In this document: positions 15,578 through 25,050 of the stretch, piece by piece | Numbering within the stretch: the first letter of the stretch is position 1 | Layout: the number at the start of each line of letters is the position of its first letter | NCBI GenBank assembly: GCA_030706405.1 | Contig: JAUZOO010000016.1 | Coordinates: 1 to 64,000 of the forward strand | Source of the DNA: Bacteroidota bacterium | Lineage (GTDB): Bacteria; Bacteroidota; Bacteroidia; Bacteroidales; JAAUTT01 | Direction of reading: 5' to 3' | Length of the DNA stretch: 64,000 bases | Notes under the pieces: generated by a model | Told to the model about the DNA's origin: nothing | The model's input: only the letters and a program-made list of their open reading frames with translations | Database searches by the model: none | Made by a program: the position numbers and the translations under genes

Positions 15578-17074
15578 TTATTTTTTCTTTGCAGCTTTAG
15601 CATTTAAAAGGGTTGGAGAGCCAACACGAGTCATAGCGCAACGGAAACCTAAGTCATCCTTCGACTGGTCATCCTGAAGGAAACGACGGGTACGCGGATC
15701 TAACCAATAAGCTCTATCCCTCCAAGAACCACCTTTATAAACCCGAACATTATCGTTAATAAGGGTAGTCGACTTGTTATCGTACATTCTTTGAGAAGTT
15801 CCTTCTTTCTTATCGCCATCGGCGTTAGTATATTCAATACTTGAAGCATAATCACCATCCTTATAGTTACGATAATCTGATTTGGTATATCTTCTCCATT
15901 TCTGATTAGCTTCAGCATCGGTTACTGCTCTGTATTTCAAATGACCTAAGCTATCTTTTTGGGCAACGGTTCCATCTTCGTTACGAACAAGAGTCTTAAA
16001 TTCATTACCACGGAAAGGACGGAATTCATCCATTTCTTCGTACGAAAGCGGACGATAAACATCCAACACCCATTCGTTTACGTTACCAGCCATACAATAG
16101 AGGCCATAATCATTAGGCCAATAAGAATTTACGGCTACCGTAATATCACCTTTATCGTTAAGAGCTCCGGCCGATCCCATCATGTCACCACGACCGCGAA
16201 CGTAATTGGCTCGCATTTGGCCCATCTCTTTTTTATTACCATTACGCATATTGTGCCCATTCCAAGGGTAAATTTTACTTTCGTAAAGACGCTCATTGTA
16301 AGCATTTCCAACCAACCCAAGAGCAGCATATTCCCATTCAGCCTCGGTAGGAAGACGATATTTAGGAAGCAGTATACCATCTTCGAGTTTTGCGGTGGGG
16401 GTAGCTTCACCTGATTTAGCACTTTTTTTGCTTTGGTTAACAGCACCAACGTACTGACCAGCAAGATAGGCTTCGGTATTAAAGTTATCTTCAGCTTTTT
16501 GTTCCGGATTTATTTTAAGATATCCTTCTCGAATTAAACGTTGTTCGTTTACCCGGTCGGTACGCCACTGGCAATAATCATTAGCCTGAAGCCAGTTAAC
16601 TCCAACTACAGGATAATCTTTATAGGCAGGGTGGCGTAAATAAGTTTCAACGTAAGGCTCGTTATACGCCAGTTCACTTCTCCATACTAAAGTGTCAGGC
16701 AAAGCCTTCTTATAAACATCCGGATAAGATGCATAAACCCTTGATATCCACCAAAGATATTCCAAATAATCGATATTCTTCACTTCGGTTTCGTCCATGT
16801 AAAATGAGCTGACCGTAACCCTGCGCTGAATATTATTCCAGTCGTGAGTTACATCTTGTTCCTGCCCCCCCATGGAGAATGTTCCACCTTCAATAAAAAC
16901 CAAGCCCGGGCCGGTTTCCTGTTCTACGCCTTCTTTAACCTTAAAATTCCCGTTCTTAGGATCGTTATAGTTCCATCCGGTAGTAGAAGAAATACCATTG
17001 TTTTTTCCACCGCAAGACATTGATAATATTGTCAATACAGCAAGAAAAGAATAAAAACCAACCTTATATTTCAT
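15578..17074 (-). CDS. gldJ: T9SS/gliding lipoprotein GldJ (FGE-sulfatase fold)
   Basis: 498-residue lipoprotein. The signal peptide ends at a lipobox (LSMSC, C21), so the mature protein is lipid-anchored, probably facing the periplasm. The rest is a formylglycine-generating-enzyme-like domain: LVFIEGGTFSMGG near 58, HDWNN, SFYMDETEVKNIDYLEYLWW, HPAYKDYPVVGVNWLQANDYCQWRTDRVN, LPTEAEWEYAA, MAGNVNEWVLDVYRP and KGGSWRDRAYWLDPRTRRFL. The HDWNN, YLEYL and RTDRVNE stretches fit GldJ better than GldK. GldJ is needed for assembly of the gliding/T9SS machinery. Neighbouring porP/sprF, porU and porV support the call; gldJ next to porU-porV is also the arrangement in Flavobacterium johnsoniae. Confidence 0.85.
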   Translation of the reverse strand: MKYKVGFYSFLAVLTILSMSCGGKNNGISSTTGWNYNDPKNGNFKVKEGVEQETGPGLVFIEGGTFSMGGQEQDVTHDWNNIQRRVTVSSFYMDETEVKNIDYLEYLWWISRVYASYPDVYKKALPDTLVWRSELAYNEPYVETYLRHPAYKDYPVVGVNWLQANDYCQWRTDRVNEQRLIREGYLKINPEQKAEDNFNTEAYLAGQYVGAVNQSKKSAKSGEATPTAKLEDGILLPKYRLPTEAEWEYAALGLVGNAYNERLYESKIYPWNGHNMRNGNKKEMGQMRANYVRGRGDMMGSAGALNDKGDITVAVNSYWPNDYGLYCMAGNVNEWVLDVYRPLSYEEMDEFRPFRGNEFKTLVRNEDGTVAQKDSLGHLKYRAVTDAEANQKWRRYTKSDYRNYKDGDYASSIEYTNADGDKKEGTSQRMYDNKSTTLINDNVRVYKGGSWRDRAYWLDPRTRRFLQDDQSKDDLGFRCAMTRVGSPTLLNAKAAKKK

Positions 17075-17092
17075 AACAAAAAAAGTTTATTT

Positions 17093-17100
17093 CAAAGATA
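17093..17100 (-). promoter_or_regulatory. -7 box for gldJ
   Basis: On the minus strand this reads TATCTTTG, a perfect TAnnTTTG box 18 nt before the gldJ ATG. It lies in the 68-nt gap after the porP/sprF stop, so gldJ can be transcribed on its own. Confidence 0.5.
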
Positions 17101-17142
17101 GTTATTTTTGTTCGTCCAGTATAATTGTGTTTGCAATTATCG

Positions 17143-18144
17143 CTAAAATTTCGGACATTTTATAATCCTCAACTTTTTCTTCGGGTCATTATACTGAAAA
17201 AGATAAATAAAAGTTACCTCATGTGCCCCATAATTTCCTACTTGTTGATAAGTTTTAGGCATCCATAAATCATAGCTATAGTTTATCGACAGTCCGGAAT
17301 TTGAATATCCCGCCAATAAAACCACCGTATTGAATTTTAAATCAAGGCTATTTCGTGTCCATACTCCTCCTCTAAAAGAAGAATAAACCACATTTGCCCC
17401 CCAACTTAAAAAATTATACGTTTTTTGAAACTGAGCCATTAATCCGGGCTGAAACAGTATTTTTTCCGATCCATATCTCACTTTTGGGGCTGGGTATTGT
17501 CCAAAAAGCTGAACGGTAAATCGACGTGGCGTTCGATAAATTTCCGAACCAGCGCCTTCATTAGGTTTCGTAATATGATGAACGGCAAGATTGACCTGAT
17601 ATTGTTCTTTAATAAAAAATGATGCGCCCGCCGAGAAATCGGAATAAAGTAACGATTCGGAAGGAATATATTCCTGGGCTCCCACACTCTGGTAAGGATC
17701 CTGATCGGGCAACGACAAGCCGGAAGCATCCAGCTTTTTCTGGACAAGTGAAGCCTGTAATCCCAGGTTTAGGTTTACATCCCTGGTTAGCTCAATTGGA
17801 TAGCTATACATCACATCCACTGTATTTTTTGAGAACGCATTTCCTTGTCCATCCCTCGAAAGGCCAATACCAATCCCTCCGGCCAACGCTTTTACGTACT
17901 GATCGTAGGTCACGTAATAGCTAACATAGGCATTATTAATTCCCGGCCACTGATTACGGTAACCCGAAGTTAATCGCGGATAGGGCGTTATGCCGGCAAA
18001 CGCCGGATTAAAATATAACTGACTGAACATTACCTGCGAAAAGACCATATCCTGTGCTGCCACACTCACCCCTCCTGCCAATTGACTAATGAGCAAGACA
18101 ATACCTACAGCGGCAGCCCGATATCTGAAAAAAACTTTATACAA
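17143..18144 (-). CDS. PorP/SprF family T9SS outer-membrane protein
   Basis: 333 residues with an N-terminal signal peptide ending near AAQDMVFSQ. The start of the mature protein, QVMFSQLYFNPAFAGITPYPRLTSGYRNQWPGI, is the hallmark of the PorP/SprF family, and the rest alternates short aromatic-rich strands as expected for an outer-membrane beta barrel. Members act with T9SS, often for one cargo protein or as anchor of the PorE/PorK/PorN assembly. It lies 68 nt upstream of gldJ on the same strand and is divergent from porU. Whether it is PorP itself or a cargo-specific SprF cannot be settled. The second PorP/SprF gene at 40048 is clearly different. Confidence 0.88.
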   Translation of the reverse strand: MYKVFFRYRAAAVGIVLLISQLAGGVSVAAQDMVFSQVMFSQLYFNPAFAGITPYPRLTSGYRNQWPGINNAYVSYYVTYDQYVKALAGGIGIGLSRDGQGNAFSKNTVDVMYSYPIELTRDVNLNLGLQASLVQKKLDASGLSLPDQDPYQSVGAQEYIPSESLLYSDFSAGASFFIKEQYQVNLAVHHITKPNEGAGSEIYRTPRRFTVQLFGQYPAPKVRYGSEKILFQPGLMAQFQKTYNFLSWGANVVYSSFRGGVWTRNSLDLKFNTVVLLAGYSNSGLSINYSYDLWMPKTYQQVGNYGAHEVTFIYLFQYNDPKKKLRIIKCPKF

Positions 18145-18316
18145 CCCAGTCTTTGCTTAATTTATGGAGTAAAATTATACCCATTTCTTTAATTCACAAG
18201 TTACAAACCAAACATCGTCGATAATACCAATGTTTTCGACATCTACCCAAAGCTAAAAAACGCGAATATCAATCATATATTATAAAGGACAATATTTTAC
18301 GAAGCTACAATAAGCA

Positions 18317-18324
18317 TATATTTG
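18317..18324 (+). promoter_or_regulatory. -7 box for porU
   Basis: TATATTTG is a perfect TAnnTTTG box 42 nt before the porU ATG; a T-rich ATTTTA lies at the -33 position. The 222-nt gap to the divergent porP/sprF gene contains no other signal I can name. Confidence 0.5.
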
Positions 18325-18366
18325 TTTCCGTTATCAATAACAGGTAAATCTCCGGTTTCTTAAAAC

Positions 18367-21300
18367 ATGAACAAACTTAAAATAACCAAACATTTATTCA
18401 TACTCTCATTCCTGTTTTTAATTTTCGGGTACGTTTCTGGCCAGGAAATATCGTTTTCTTGTGCTATAAAATGGTCAACTCCTTATGAAATGACAGACCC
18501 TTTTTCGGGGAATAACAACTTTTACTTCGCCTTTGAAAATGCCGTATATAACGATCCGACGAGCCGGCTTCCCTTTTATGAAGACAAAATAAAACTTCCA
18601 GACTCTAACCGGAAAAATTTTCAAGTTTCAATCTTACAACCATTTTACGAAGAAGTTCCGGCGTCGGATATTGGGAAAATATCCCCACTTCCGGACATCA
18701 ACGATACCATATTAATAAACACCGCTTTGGTTACAGAACGAAAGGAGCCTTACCTCCGTTACTCTTTTATTCCCTTAAAGAGAAACAAGGTAACCGGAAA
18801 AGTTGAACGTTTAAAATATTTCACTCTTCGAATAACGCTCAATCAGTCTGTGATGCCGACAAAATCGACACAATCCACGTTGCGCTATGCTTCGCAGTCG
18901 GTACTCAACTCCGGAGATTGGTATAAATTTCAGGTTTCTCAAAGCGGGGTTTACCAGATTTCGTATCAAGATCTCAAAAATATTGGCGTTAAAAATCCGG
19001 AAAATGTACGGATTTACGGAAACGGAGGAAAATCGCTTCCCGAGATTTATTCAGGCAATGTACCCGACGACCTCAATGAAATTCCGGTGACAATGTTTAC
19101 CGGACCAGATGGCATTTTTAATGATGGCGACTATATTATCTTCTACGCCGAAGGCCCTGTTACCTGGACCTACAATAAAACCAACGATAAATTCGCCCAC
19201 CACAAAAATTCATTTGTCGACAAGGTTTCTTATTTTATCACCTCTGCCCCGGGAGGAAAACGAATTACTATCGCCGACAGCCCTTCCGGCAATTCAAATA
19301 CAGAAGTAAATTCCTTTGACGGGCTCGATTATCACGAGGTAAATAGTTCAAACCTCATCCAATCGGGACAGGATTGGTATGGAGAAACTTTTGGGTCTCA
19401 ATCTTATTATAATTTTTTATTCAAATTTCCCGGATTAATAAAAACCGAACCTGTAAAGTTTGAATCAAGAATTCTGGGGCGTTCCGACAACTCAACAACA
19501 TTCAGTTTTGCACAGAACGGACAACTTTTCGGTTCTGTAAATATTAATCCTACAATAACCTCAAGCACGGTGGCCGACTACGCCAACATATCAACACTTA
19601 ATCAATCATTTTCAACAAACTCTGAAAATATTACGATACAGGTATCTTACAACCAAAATGGAGACCCGGCAGCTGAAGGATGGCTCGACTACCTGAGGTT
19701 AAGAGTCCGGCAAAACCTCTCGATAAGCGCTACCCAACTTCTTTTCAGGGATACTCGCTCACTAGGACAAGACAATATCGCCACTTTCAAAATTTCCAAT
19801 GCATATTCGAACCTTGTTGTCTGGAATATTTCCGATATCAATAATGTTACGCAAATGAACGGTCAAAACCAGAACAACATCTTTTCGTTTAAAGCTGCCG
19901 CCTCTGATTTGCAGGAATACATCGCCTTTGATCCTAAAAATGGATTGCTTTCCCCTGAATTTACAACAGACAACCAAATGATTGTTAACCAAAACCTGCA
20001 TGGCTTAAAAAATAAAGATCTGATAATTGTAAGTCCTCCTGATTTTCAGGCTCAGGCTCAGGAATTGGCTGATTTACATGCACAAAACGACGGTTTATCC
20101 ACTATTGTAGTGACCCCGTATCAAATTTATAACGAATTTTCTTCGGGAATGCCCGACCCTGCTGCAATTCGAAATTTCATGAAAATGCTTTACGACAGGG
20201 CTGCATCATCCTCGGAAGCTCCCAAATATTTACTGCTGTTTGGCGATGGCTCATACAACAACAAAAACTCCGGAACCACACTCAATCCCCAAAGCCTCAT
20301 CATTACTTACGAAAGCAACAATTCACTATCGCCCTCGGATTCTTACGTTTCCGACGATTATTTTGGATTGCTCGATGATAATGAGGACATCAATTATGGG
20401 CTCCTCGATGTAGGTGTCGGACGGTTGCCTGTCGGAACTGTTGACCAGGCTAAGGACATTGTTGCCAAAATTAAAAAATATACCGCTGCTTCAAGTTTAG
20501 GCGACTGGCGCAACAATATCTGCTTTATTGCCGACGATGAAGACAATAACGTTCACATGCAACAGGCCGATTCCCTGACCAATATGGTAAAACGCGCAGC
20601 TCCGTTTCTTAATATCGAAAAAATTTACATCGATGCTTACCAACAAGTGTCTACTTCGATTGGTCAACGCTACCCGGAAGTCAATACGGCAATTACCAAC
20701 CAGCTCAACCGGGGAACGTTAATCCTGAATTATACAGGACACGGCGGAGTACGAGGATTAGCCCAGGAACAGATTATGCGCCAGAATGAAGACATAAAAA
20801 TGTGGCGAAATTCCAATTATCCTCTTTTCATTACAGCTACCTGCGATTTCAGCAGGTTCGACAATTTCGAGGAAACAACAGCAGGCGAAGACGTATTGCT
20901 CAATGCTAATGGCGGAGGTATAGGGCTTTTAACAACTACCCGGCTGGTTTATTCAGGCCCTAACTTTGTTCTAAATCAACAGTTTTACCGCCATGCTTTT
21001 GTTAAAACCGACGATAATCCCGCCTACCGGCTGGGCGATATTATGCGAAAAACCAAAAACACCTCAGGAGTCAACGTCAACAAACTATGTTTTACACTTT
21101 TGGGCGACCCGGCATTAAGCCTAAATATACCTAAATATAATATTATTACCGACAGCATTAATCACCATCCGGCAGGGCTGGCCGATACTCTAAAAGCATA
21201 TGGAGAAGTCAATATTTACGGGCATATCGTGAATGAAAGCGGAAACCCCGTCAATACTTTTAACGGGATTGTTTATCCGGTAATTTTTGATAAAAACCGC

Positions 21301-22209
21301 AAAATAACCACACTCGCCAACGATGGATTCGACCCGTTTAACTTTTATCTTCAAAATAATGTACTTTACCGAGGACAGGCTTCGGTAAAAAATGGAACGT
21401 TTACGGTACAAACGTATTTGCCCAGAGACATTAATTATAACTTCGGTGCAGGACGCATCAGCTATTATGCTCAAAACAACACAACCGATGCCTCCGGATA
21501 TTTTTCGGAAGTAACCATCGGAGGTATAACCACCAATACCATCTCCGATACCAGCGGACCTCAAATCTCCCTTTACATGAACGATACAACTTTTGTAAAT
21601 GGTGGCATTACCAATTCAAGTCCTACCCTTTTGGCCAAAATATCAGACAACTTCGGAATAAATCCCGGAGGAAATAGTTTAGGGCACGACATTGTGGCAG
21701 TACTTGACAATGACACTAAAAACAGTTACATCTTAAACAGTTATTTACAAACCGAATTAAACAATATCAAAAAAGGTACGGTGCAGTTCAACTTCACGGG
21801 CATTACTCCGGGCGACCATGTAGTATCGTTTAAAGTCTGGGATATTTTTAATAATTCATCGCAGTCCGAATTAAAATTTAAAGTACTCGAGGGCAATAAC
21901 CTACAGATAAGAAATACAGGAAATTACCCTAATCCGTTTACCGATCACACTTATTTCTTCTTCCAGCACAATCAGCCATCCGTTACCTTAGATGTAACGG
22001 TCGAAATCTTCAACCTCGCCGGCAGTAAAATAAAAGTACTGAATACAAGCATTTACCCTCCCGGATACACCTCTGAACCACTATTTTGGAACGGAGCTGA
22101 CAATAATGGAAATAAAATTACGCCCGGCATATACTTATACCGTATCATTTTACGTTCTTTATCCGATACGGCAATAAGTGAAACAAAAAAACTGGTCGTA
22201 ATAAATTGA
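18367..22209 (+). CDS. porU: Type IX secretion system sortase PorU (C25 peptidase)
   Basis: 1280-residue cell-surface cysteine peptidase that cleaves the C-terminal signal of T9SS cargo and attaches the protein to the surface. The signal peptide ends near FGYVSGQE. A long beta-rich N-terminal region with SGDWYKFQVSQSGVYQISYQDL is followed by the C25 gingipain-like domain. The catalytic pair is visible: H792 (NYTGHGGVRG) and C826 (TATCDFSRFD). The C-terminal part carries Ig-like segments and a T9SS-type end (GNYPNPFTDHTYFFF ... GIYLYRI). The size fits PorU. porV follows after 49 nt, the order seen in F. johnsoniae. Confidence 0.93.
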   Translation: MNKLKITKHLFILSFLFLIFGYVSGQEISFSCAIKWSTPYEMTDPFSGNNNFYFAFENAVYNDPTSRLPFYEDKIKLPDSNRKNFQVSILQPFYEEVPASDIGKISPLPDINDTILINTALVTERKEPYLRYSFIPLKRNKVTGKVERLKYFTLRITLNQSVMPTKSTQSTLRYASQSVLNSGDWYKFQVSQSGVYQISYQDLKNIGVKNPENVRIYGNGGKSLPEIYSGNVPDDLNEIPVTMFTGPDGIFNDGDYIIFYAEGPVTWTYNKTNDKFAHHKNSFVDKVSYFITSAPGGKRITIADSPSGNSNTEVNSFDGLDYHEVNSSNLIQSGQDWYGETFGSQSYYNFLFKFPGLIKTEPVKFESRILGRSDNSTTFSFAQNGQLFGSVNINPTITSSTVADYANISTLNQSFSTNSENITIQVSYNQNGDPAAEGWLDYLRLRVRQNLSISATQLLFRDTRSLGQDNIATFKISNAYSNLVVWNISDINNVTQMNGQNQNNIFSFKAAASDLQEYIAFDPKNGLLSPEFTTDNQMIVNQNLHGLKNKDLIIVSPPDFQAQAQELADLHAQNDGLSTIVVTPYQIYNEFSSGMPDPAAIRNFMKMLYDRAASSSEAPKYLLLFGDGSYNNKNSGTTLNPQSLIITYESNNSLSPSDSYVSDDYFGLLDDNEDINYGLLDVGVGRLPVGTVDQAKDIVAKIKKYTAASSLGDWRNNICFIADDEDNNVHMQQADSLTNMVKRAAPFLNIEKIYIDAYQQVSTSIGQRYPEVNTAITNQLNRGTLILNYTGHGGVRGLAQEQIMRQNEDIKMWRNSNYPLFITATCDFSRFDNFEETTAGEDVLLNANGGGIGLLTTTRLVYSGPNFVLNQQFYRHAFVKTDDNPAYRLGDIMRKTKNTSGVNVNKLCFTLLGDPALSLNIPKYNIITDSINHHPAGLADTLKAYGEVNIYGHIVNESGNPVNTFNGIVYPVIFDKNRKITTLANDGFDPFNFYLQNNVLYRGQASVKNGTFTVQTYLPRDINYNFGAGRISYYAQNNTTDASGYFSEVTIGGITTNTISDTSGPQISLYMNDTTFVNGGITNSSPTLLAKISDNFGINPGGNSLGHDIVAVLDNDTKNSYILNSYLQTELNNIKKGTVQFNFTGITPGDHVVSFKVWDIFNNSSQSELKFKVLEGNNLQIRNTGNYPNPFTDHTYFFFQHNQPSVTLDVTVEIFNLAGSKIKVLNTSIYPPGYTSEPLFWNGADNNGNKITPGIYLYRIILRSLSDTAISETKKLVVIN

Positions 22210-22231
22210 TAATTCCCAAAAAGTAAATAAT

Positions 22232-22239
22232 TATATTTG
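22232..22239 (+). promoter_or_regulatory. -7 box for porV
   Basis: TATATTTG in the 49-nt porU-porV gap, 20 nt before the first ATG. porV may thus have its own promoter as well as read-through from porU. Confidence 0.45.
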
Positions 22240-22258
22240 TCGCACCTTTTAAGAAATC

Positions 22259-23431
22259 ATGATGTCGAAGAAAACAACCATAAGTTCCTTTTTTATAATC
22301 TTTCTATTCGCTGTTAACATAAATGCGCAGACCTCCACCAACGGTCAGACAAACTATGTTGAAAGTGCTGTACCATTCTTAACTATAGCACCCGATTCAA
22401 GAGCAGGAGCAATGGGCGATGCAGGAGTTGCCACCTCTCCCGATATTAATTCGATGCATTGGAATCCAGCTAAATATGCTTTTATTGAGACTTCTTCAGG
22501 AATTTCAGTGTCGTATTCGCCCTGGCTTCGAAATCTTATCGGAGACATCAATCTTGCTTACCTTACCGGATACTACCGATTGAATCAACAGCAGGTAGTT
22601 GCGACAAGTCTTCGTTATTTCTCGCTTGGCGAAATTCCGTTTACTAATTCAAACTCAGAGCTTGAGCGAACAGTTAAACCCAATGAATTAGCCTTTGACG
22701 TAGCCTATTCACGCCTTTTCAGTGAAAAAATAAGTGGAGCTATCGCTTTTCGGTATATCCGTTCCGACCTTTCGCAGGGACAGATAGTACAAAACATTGA
22801 AACCAAAGCTGGGCAGGCTTTTGCTGCCGATTTAGCTGTTTATTATAATACTCCTCTTACCATTTCGGAGAAAAATAGTAAACTCGCATTAGGATTGGAC
22901 ATCTCAAACATTGGAACTAAAATTACCTATACCGACGAAAACCAAAAGGACTTTTTACCCACTAACCTCAGGCTTGGAGGAGCATTAACGGTAGATCTTG
23001 ACCAATATAATACGGTTACATTTACTACGGATTTCAATAAACTTTTAATCCCCACAGGCCGATATTCCATTGATAACAACAATGTTATCACCAGAAACAC
23101 TTCCAATATATCTGTAGTTTCCGGCATATTTCAGTCTTTCTCGGATGCTCCCGGAGGCTTAAAAGAAGAACTTCAGGAAATCACCTACTCTATTGGAGGA
23201 GAGTACTGGTATCGCAAACAGCTGGCTATTCGTGGAGGGTATTTCCATGAAAGCCCTAATAAGGGAAACCGTAAATTTTTCACCATGGGGGTTGGATTAA
23301 AACTCAACGTTATCGGTTTAGATTTTTCTTACCTTGTATCAAATAATAACAACCCGCTTGCCAGAACGCTTCGCTTCTCCATTTCCCTCGATTTCGACGG
23401 ACTTAAGAAAACCAAAAGCATAAAATCATGA
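22259..23431 (+). CDS. porV: Type IX secretion outer-membrane protein PorV (LptO)
   Basis: 390-residue outer-membrane beta barrel with a signal peptide ending near NINAQTST. The start of the mature protein, SAVPFLTIAPDSRAGAMGDAGVATSPDINSMHWNPAKYAF, is typical of PorV/FadL-like T9SS proteins. The C-terminus ends in a strand with LRFSISLDFDG. PorV binds cargo leaving the SprA translocon and shuttles it to PorU, matching its position just behind porU. Two Met codons (ATGATG) start the frame; either may be used. The stop overlaps the ispF start (ATGA). Confidence 0.93.
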   Translation: MMSKKTTISSFFIIFLFAVNINAQTSTNGQTNYVESAVPFLTIAPDSRAGAMGDAGVATSPDINSMHWNPAKYAFIETSSGISVSYSPWLRNLIGDINLAYLTGYYRLNQQQVVATSLRYFSLGEIPFTNSNSELERTVKPNELAFDVAYSRLFSEKISGAIAFRYIRSDLSQGQIVQNIETKAGQAFAADLAVYYNTPLTISEKNSKLALGLDISNIGTKITYTDENQKDFLPTNLRLGGALTVDLDQYNTVTFTTDFNKLLIPTGRYSIDNNNVITRNTSNISVVSGIFQSFSDAPGGLKEELQEITYSIGGEYWYRKQLAIRGGYFHESPNKGNRKFFTMGVGLKLNVIGLDFSYLVSNNNNPLARTLRFSISLDFDGLKKTKSIKS

Positions 23432-23907
23432 AATTCAGAGTAGGCTTCGGATTTGATGTACATCCTTTAGTTGAAGACCTCCCCTTTACCTTAGGAGGAA
23501 TAAACGTACCACACAGCAAAGGAGCGTTAGGCCATTCGGATGCAGACACTTTAATCCATGCCATTTGCGACGCACTGCTCGGCGCAGCCAACCTCGGCGA
23601 TATTGGACTTCACTTTCCTGACACTTCCGCCGAATTCAAAGGTATAGACAGCAAGATTCTGCTAAAAAAAACGGTACAACTGATTTACGAAAAAGGCTAT
23701 TCGATTTCTAATATAGACACGACTATTTGTCTGCAACGACCTAAAATTAAACCGTTCATTCCGGATATGACAGCCATCTTGGCTAAAACTATGGTAATCC
23801 CGGAAGAAGATATTTCCATTAAAGCCACAACTACAGAAAAGCTCGGATTTGTTGGTCGCGAAGAAGGAATTTCGGCTTATGCTGTAGCCTTAATCACAAA
23901 AGAATAA
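23428..23907 (+). CDS. ispF: 2-C-methyl-D-erythritol 2,4-cyclodiphosphate synthase
   Basis: 159-residue MEP-pathway enzyme making the cyclic diphosphate intermediate of isoprenoid synthesis. The zinc-binding residues D10 and H12 (GFGFDVHPL) and H44 (LIHAICDAL) are present, as are GHSDADTL, GDIGLHFPD and the C-terminal TTTEKLGFVGREEGISA. The length is standard. The start codon overlaps the porV stop by four bases, suggesting translational coupling. It converges with a small lipoprotein gene 11 nt beyond its stop. Confidence 0.97.
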   Translation: MKFRVGFGFDVHPLVEDLPFTLGGINVPHSKGALGHSDADTLIHAICDALLGAANLGDIGLHFPDTSAEFKGIDSKILLKKTVQLIYEKGYSISNIDTTICLQRPKIKPFIPDMTAILAKTMVIPEEDISIKATTTEKLGFVGREEGISAYAVALITKE

Positions 23908-23918
23908 GTATCTTGATC

Positions 23919-24359
23919 TTAATATCTCGTATAAACTGCGGTCACATTATCAATCCCCGAGCCATAATTAACCTTATAAGTCCAGTTAATGGTTTTATAA
24001 TTAGCTGAAACCACTCCTGACCCATTAATCACATTACCATCTACGGTTTGAACAGGAATTGTAAAATTTAATCCGCTTATTTTCGCATATATTTTAAACC
24101 CATTCAGGTTATAAAAATTATCCAGCCAAACCTTTGTCGAATCTTTAGAATCTTTAGAAACATCAACCGAATACGTAGTTTGCCCGCCAAAAGCCTGACT
24201 TGTTTCTACACATTTCCATGTGTCCACAATGTTATCCCGAGGGTCGACGGGGTTATCCGATAGCTTTTCGCACGAAATCAAAACTAGGACAAACAAAACC
24301 AAAAACGCTCCGTTTCTGACATAATTTCCTGTTTTTCTTATGGTATGGAGTTTGTACAT
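23919..24359 (-). CDS. Small lipoprotein of unknown function
   Basis: 146 residues. A hydrophobic stretch from about residue 17 ends in a lipobox (LVLISC, C30), so it is probably lipid-anchored. The mature part starts EKLSDNPVDPRDNIVDTWKCVE, the usual opening of Bacteroidota lipocalin-like small lipoproteins, and continues as short beta strands. I do not recognise a specific family. The long N-terminus before the hydrophobic core suggests the true start may be a later codon. It is convergent with ispF and divergent from lemA. Confidence 0.7.
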   Translation of the reverse strand: MYKLHTIRKTGNYVRNGAFLVLFVLVLISCEKLSDNPVDPRDNIVDTWKCVETSQAFGGQTTYSVDVSKDSKDSTKVWLDNFYNLNGFKIYAKISGLNFTIPVQTVDGNVINGSGVVSANYKTINWTYKVNYGSGIDNVTAVYTRY

Positions 24360-24428
24360 GACAAAACGGTTAAAAATGAATTTGGCGCAAAAATAGTACA
24401 GATTTAGTTTAACCTTCTTTTAAAATTG

Positions 24429-24436
24429 TAAATTTG
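24429..24436 (+). promoter_or_regulatory. -7 box for the lemA operon
   Basis: TAAATTTG matches TAnnTTTG 20 nt before the lemA ATG. The -33 region is T-rich (TTTAGTTT). Confidence 0.5.
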
Positions 24437-24456
24437 AATATTAAACCTTTAAAACA

Positions 24457-25047
24457 ATGAGACAGACAATCATCATTATTGGCGTAATCCTTGTATTAGC
24501 CTTATTAACAGTTGTTCCCATGTACAACTCGTACAACAAAATGGTAGTATATGACGAACAGGTAAAAGCATCCTGGTCGCAGGTTGAAAACGTTTATCAA
24601 CGTCGACTCGATCTGATTCCCAATCTTGTAAACACCGTTAAAGGAGCCGCCAACTTCGAAAAAGAAACCCTTACGCAGGTTATGGAAGCTCGCGCAAAAG
24701 CAACCCAGGTTACCATTGACCCATCTAAAATGACAAAAGAAAACTTTGAGCAATATCAGGAAGCACAAGGCAAAGTAAGTTCGTCGTTATCGCGTCTTTT
24801 AGTGAGCGTTGAAAATTACCCGCAGCTAAGGGCTACCGAATCGTTCAAAGAATTGCAATCGCAGCTCGAAGGTACCGAAAATCGTATTGCTGTTGAACGC
24901 CGTAAATTCAGCGAACTGGTAATGGAGTACAACGCTTATATCCGCAAGTTCCCCAAAAACATTTATGCTTCGTGGTTTAACTTTAAGGAAAAACCATATT
25001 TCACTGCCGAAAAAGAAGCAGCCAAAGCCCCTACCGTGAAATTTTAA
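24457..25047 (+). CDS. lemA: LemA family protein
   Basis: 196 residues with an N-terminal transmembrane helix (about 4-22) and a helical domain with the family stretches WSQVENVYQRRLDLIPNLVNTVKGAANFEKETL, VSVENYPQLRATESFKELQSQLEGTENRIAVERRKF and YNAYIRKFP. The function of LemA is not settled; it is a membrane-anchored protein often encoded with TPM-domain proteins. Here two TPM genes follow, the first after 3 nt, forming a three-gene operon from one promoter box. Confidence 0.93.
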   Translation: MRQTIIIIGVILVLALLTVVPMYNSYNKMVVYDEQVKASWSQVENVYQRRLDLIPNLVNTVKGAANFEKETLTQVMEARAKATQVTIDPSKMTKENFEQYQEAQGKVSSSLSRLLVSVENYPQLRATESFKELQSQLEGTENRIAVERRKFSELVMEYNAYIRKFPKNIYASWFNFKEKPYFTAEKEAAKAPTVKF

Positions 25048-25050
25048 GCC

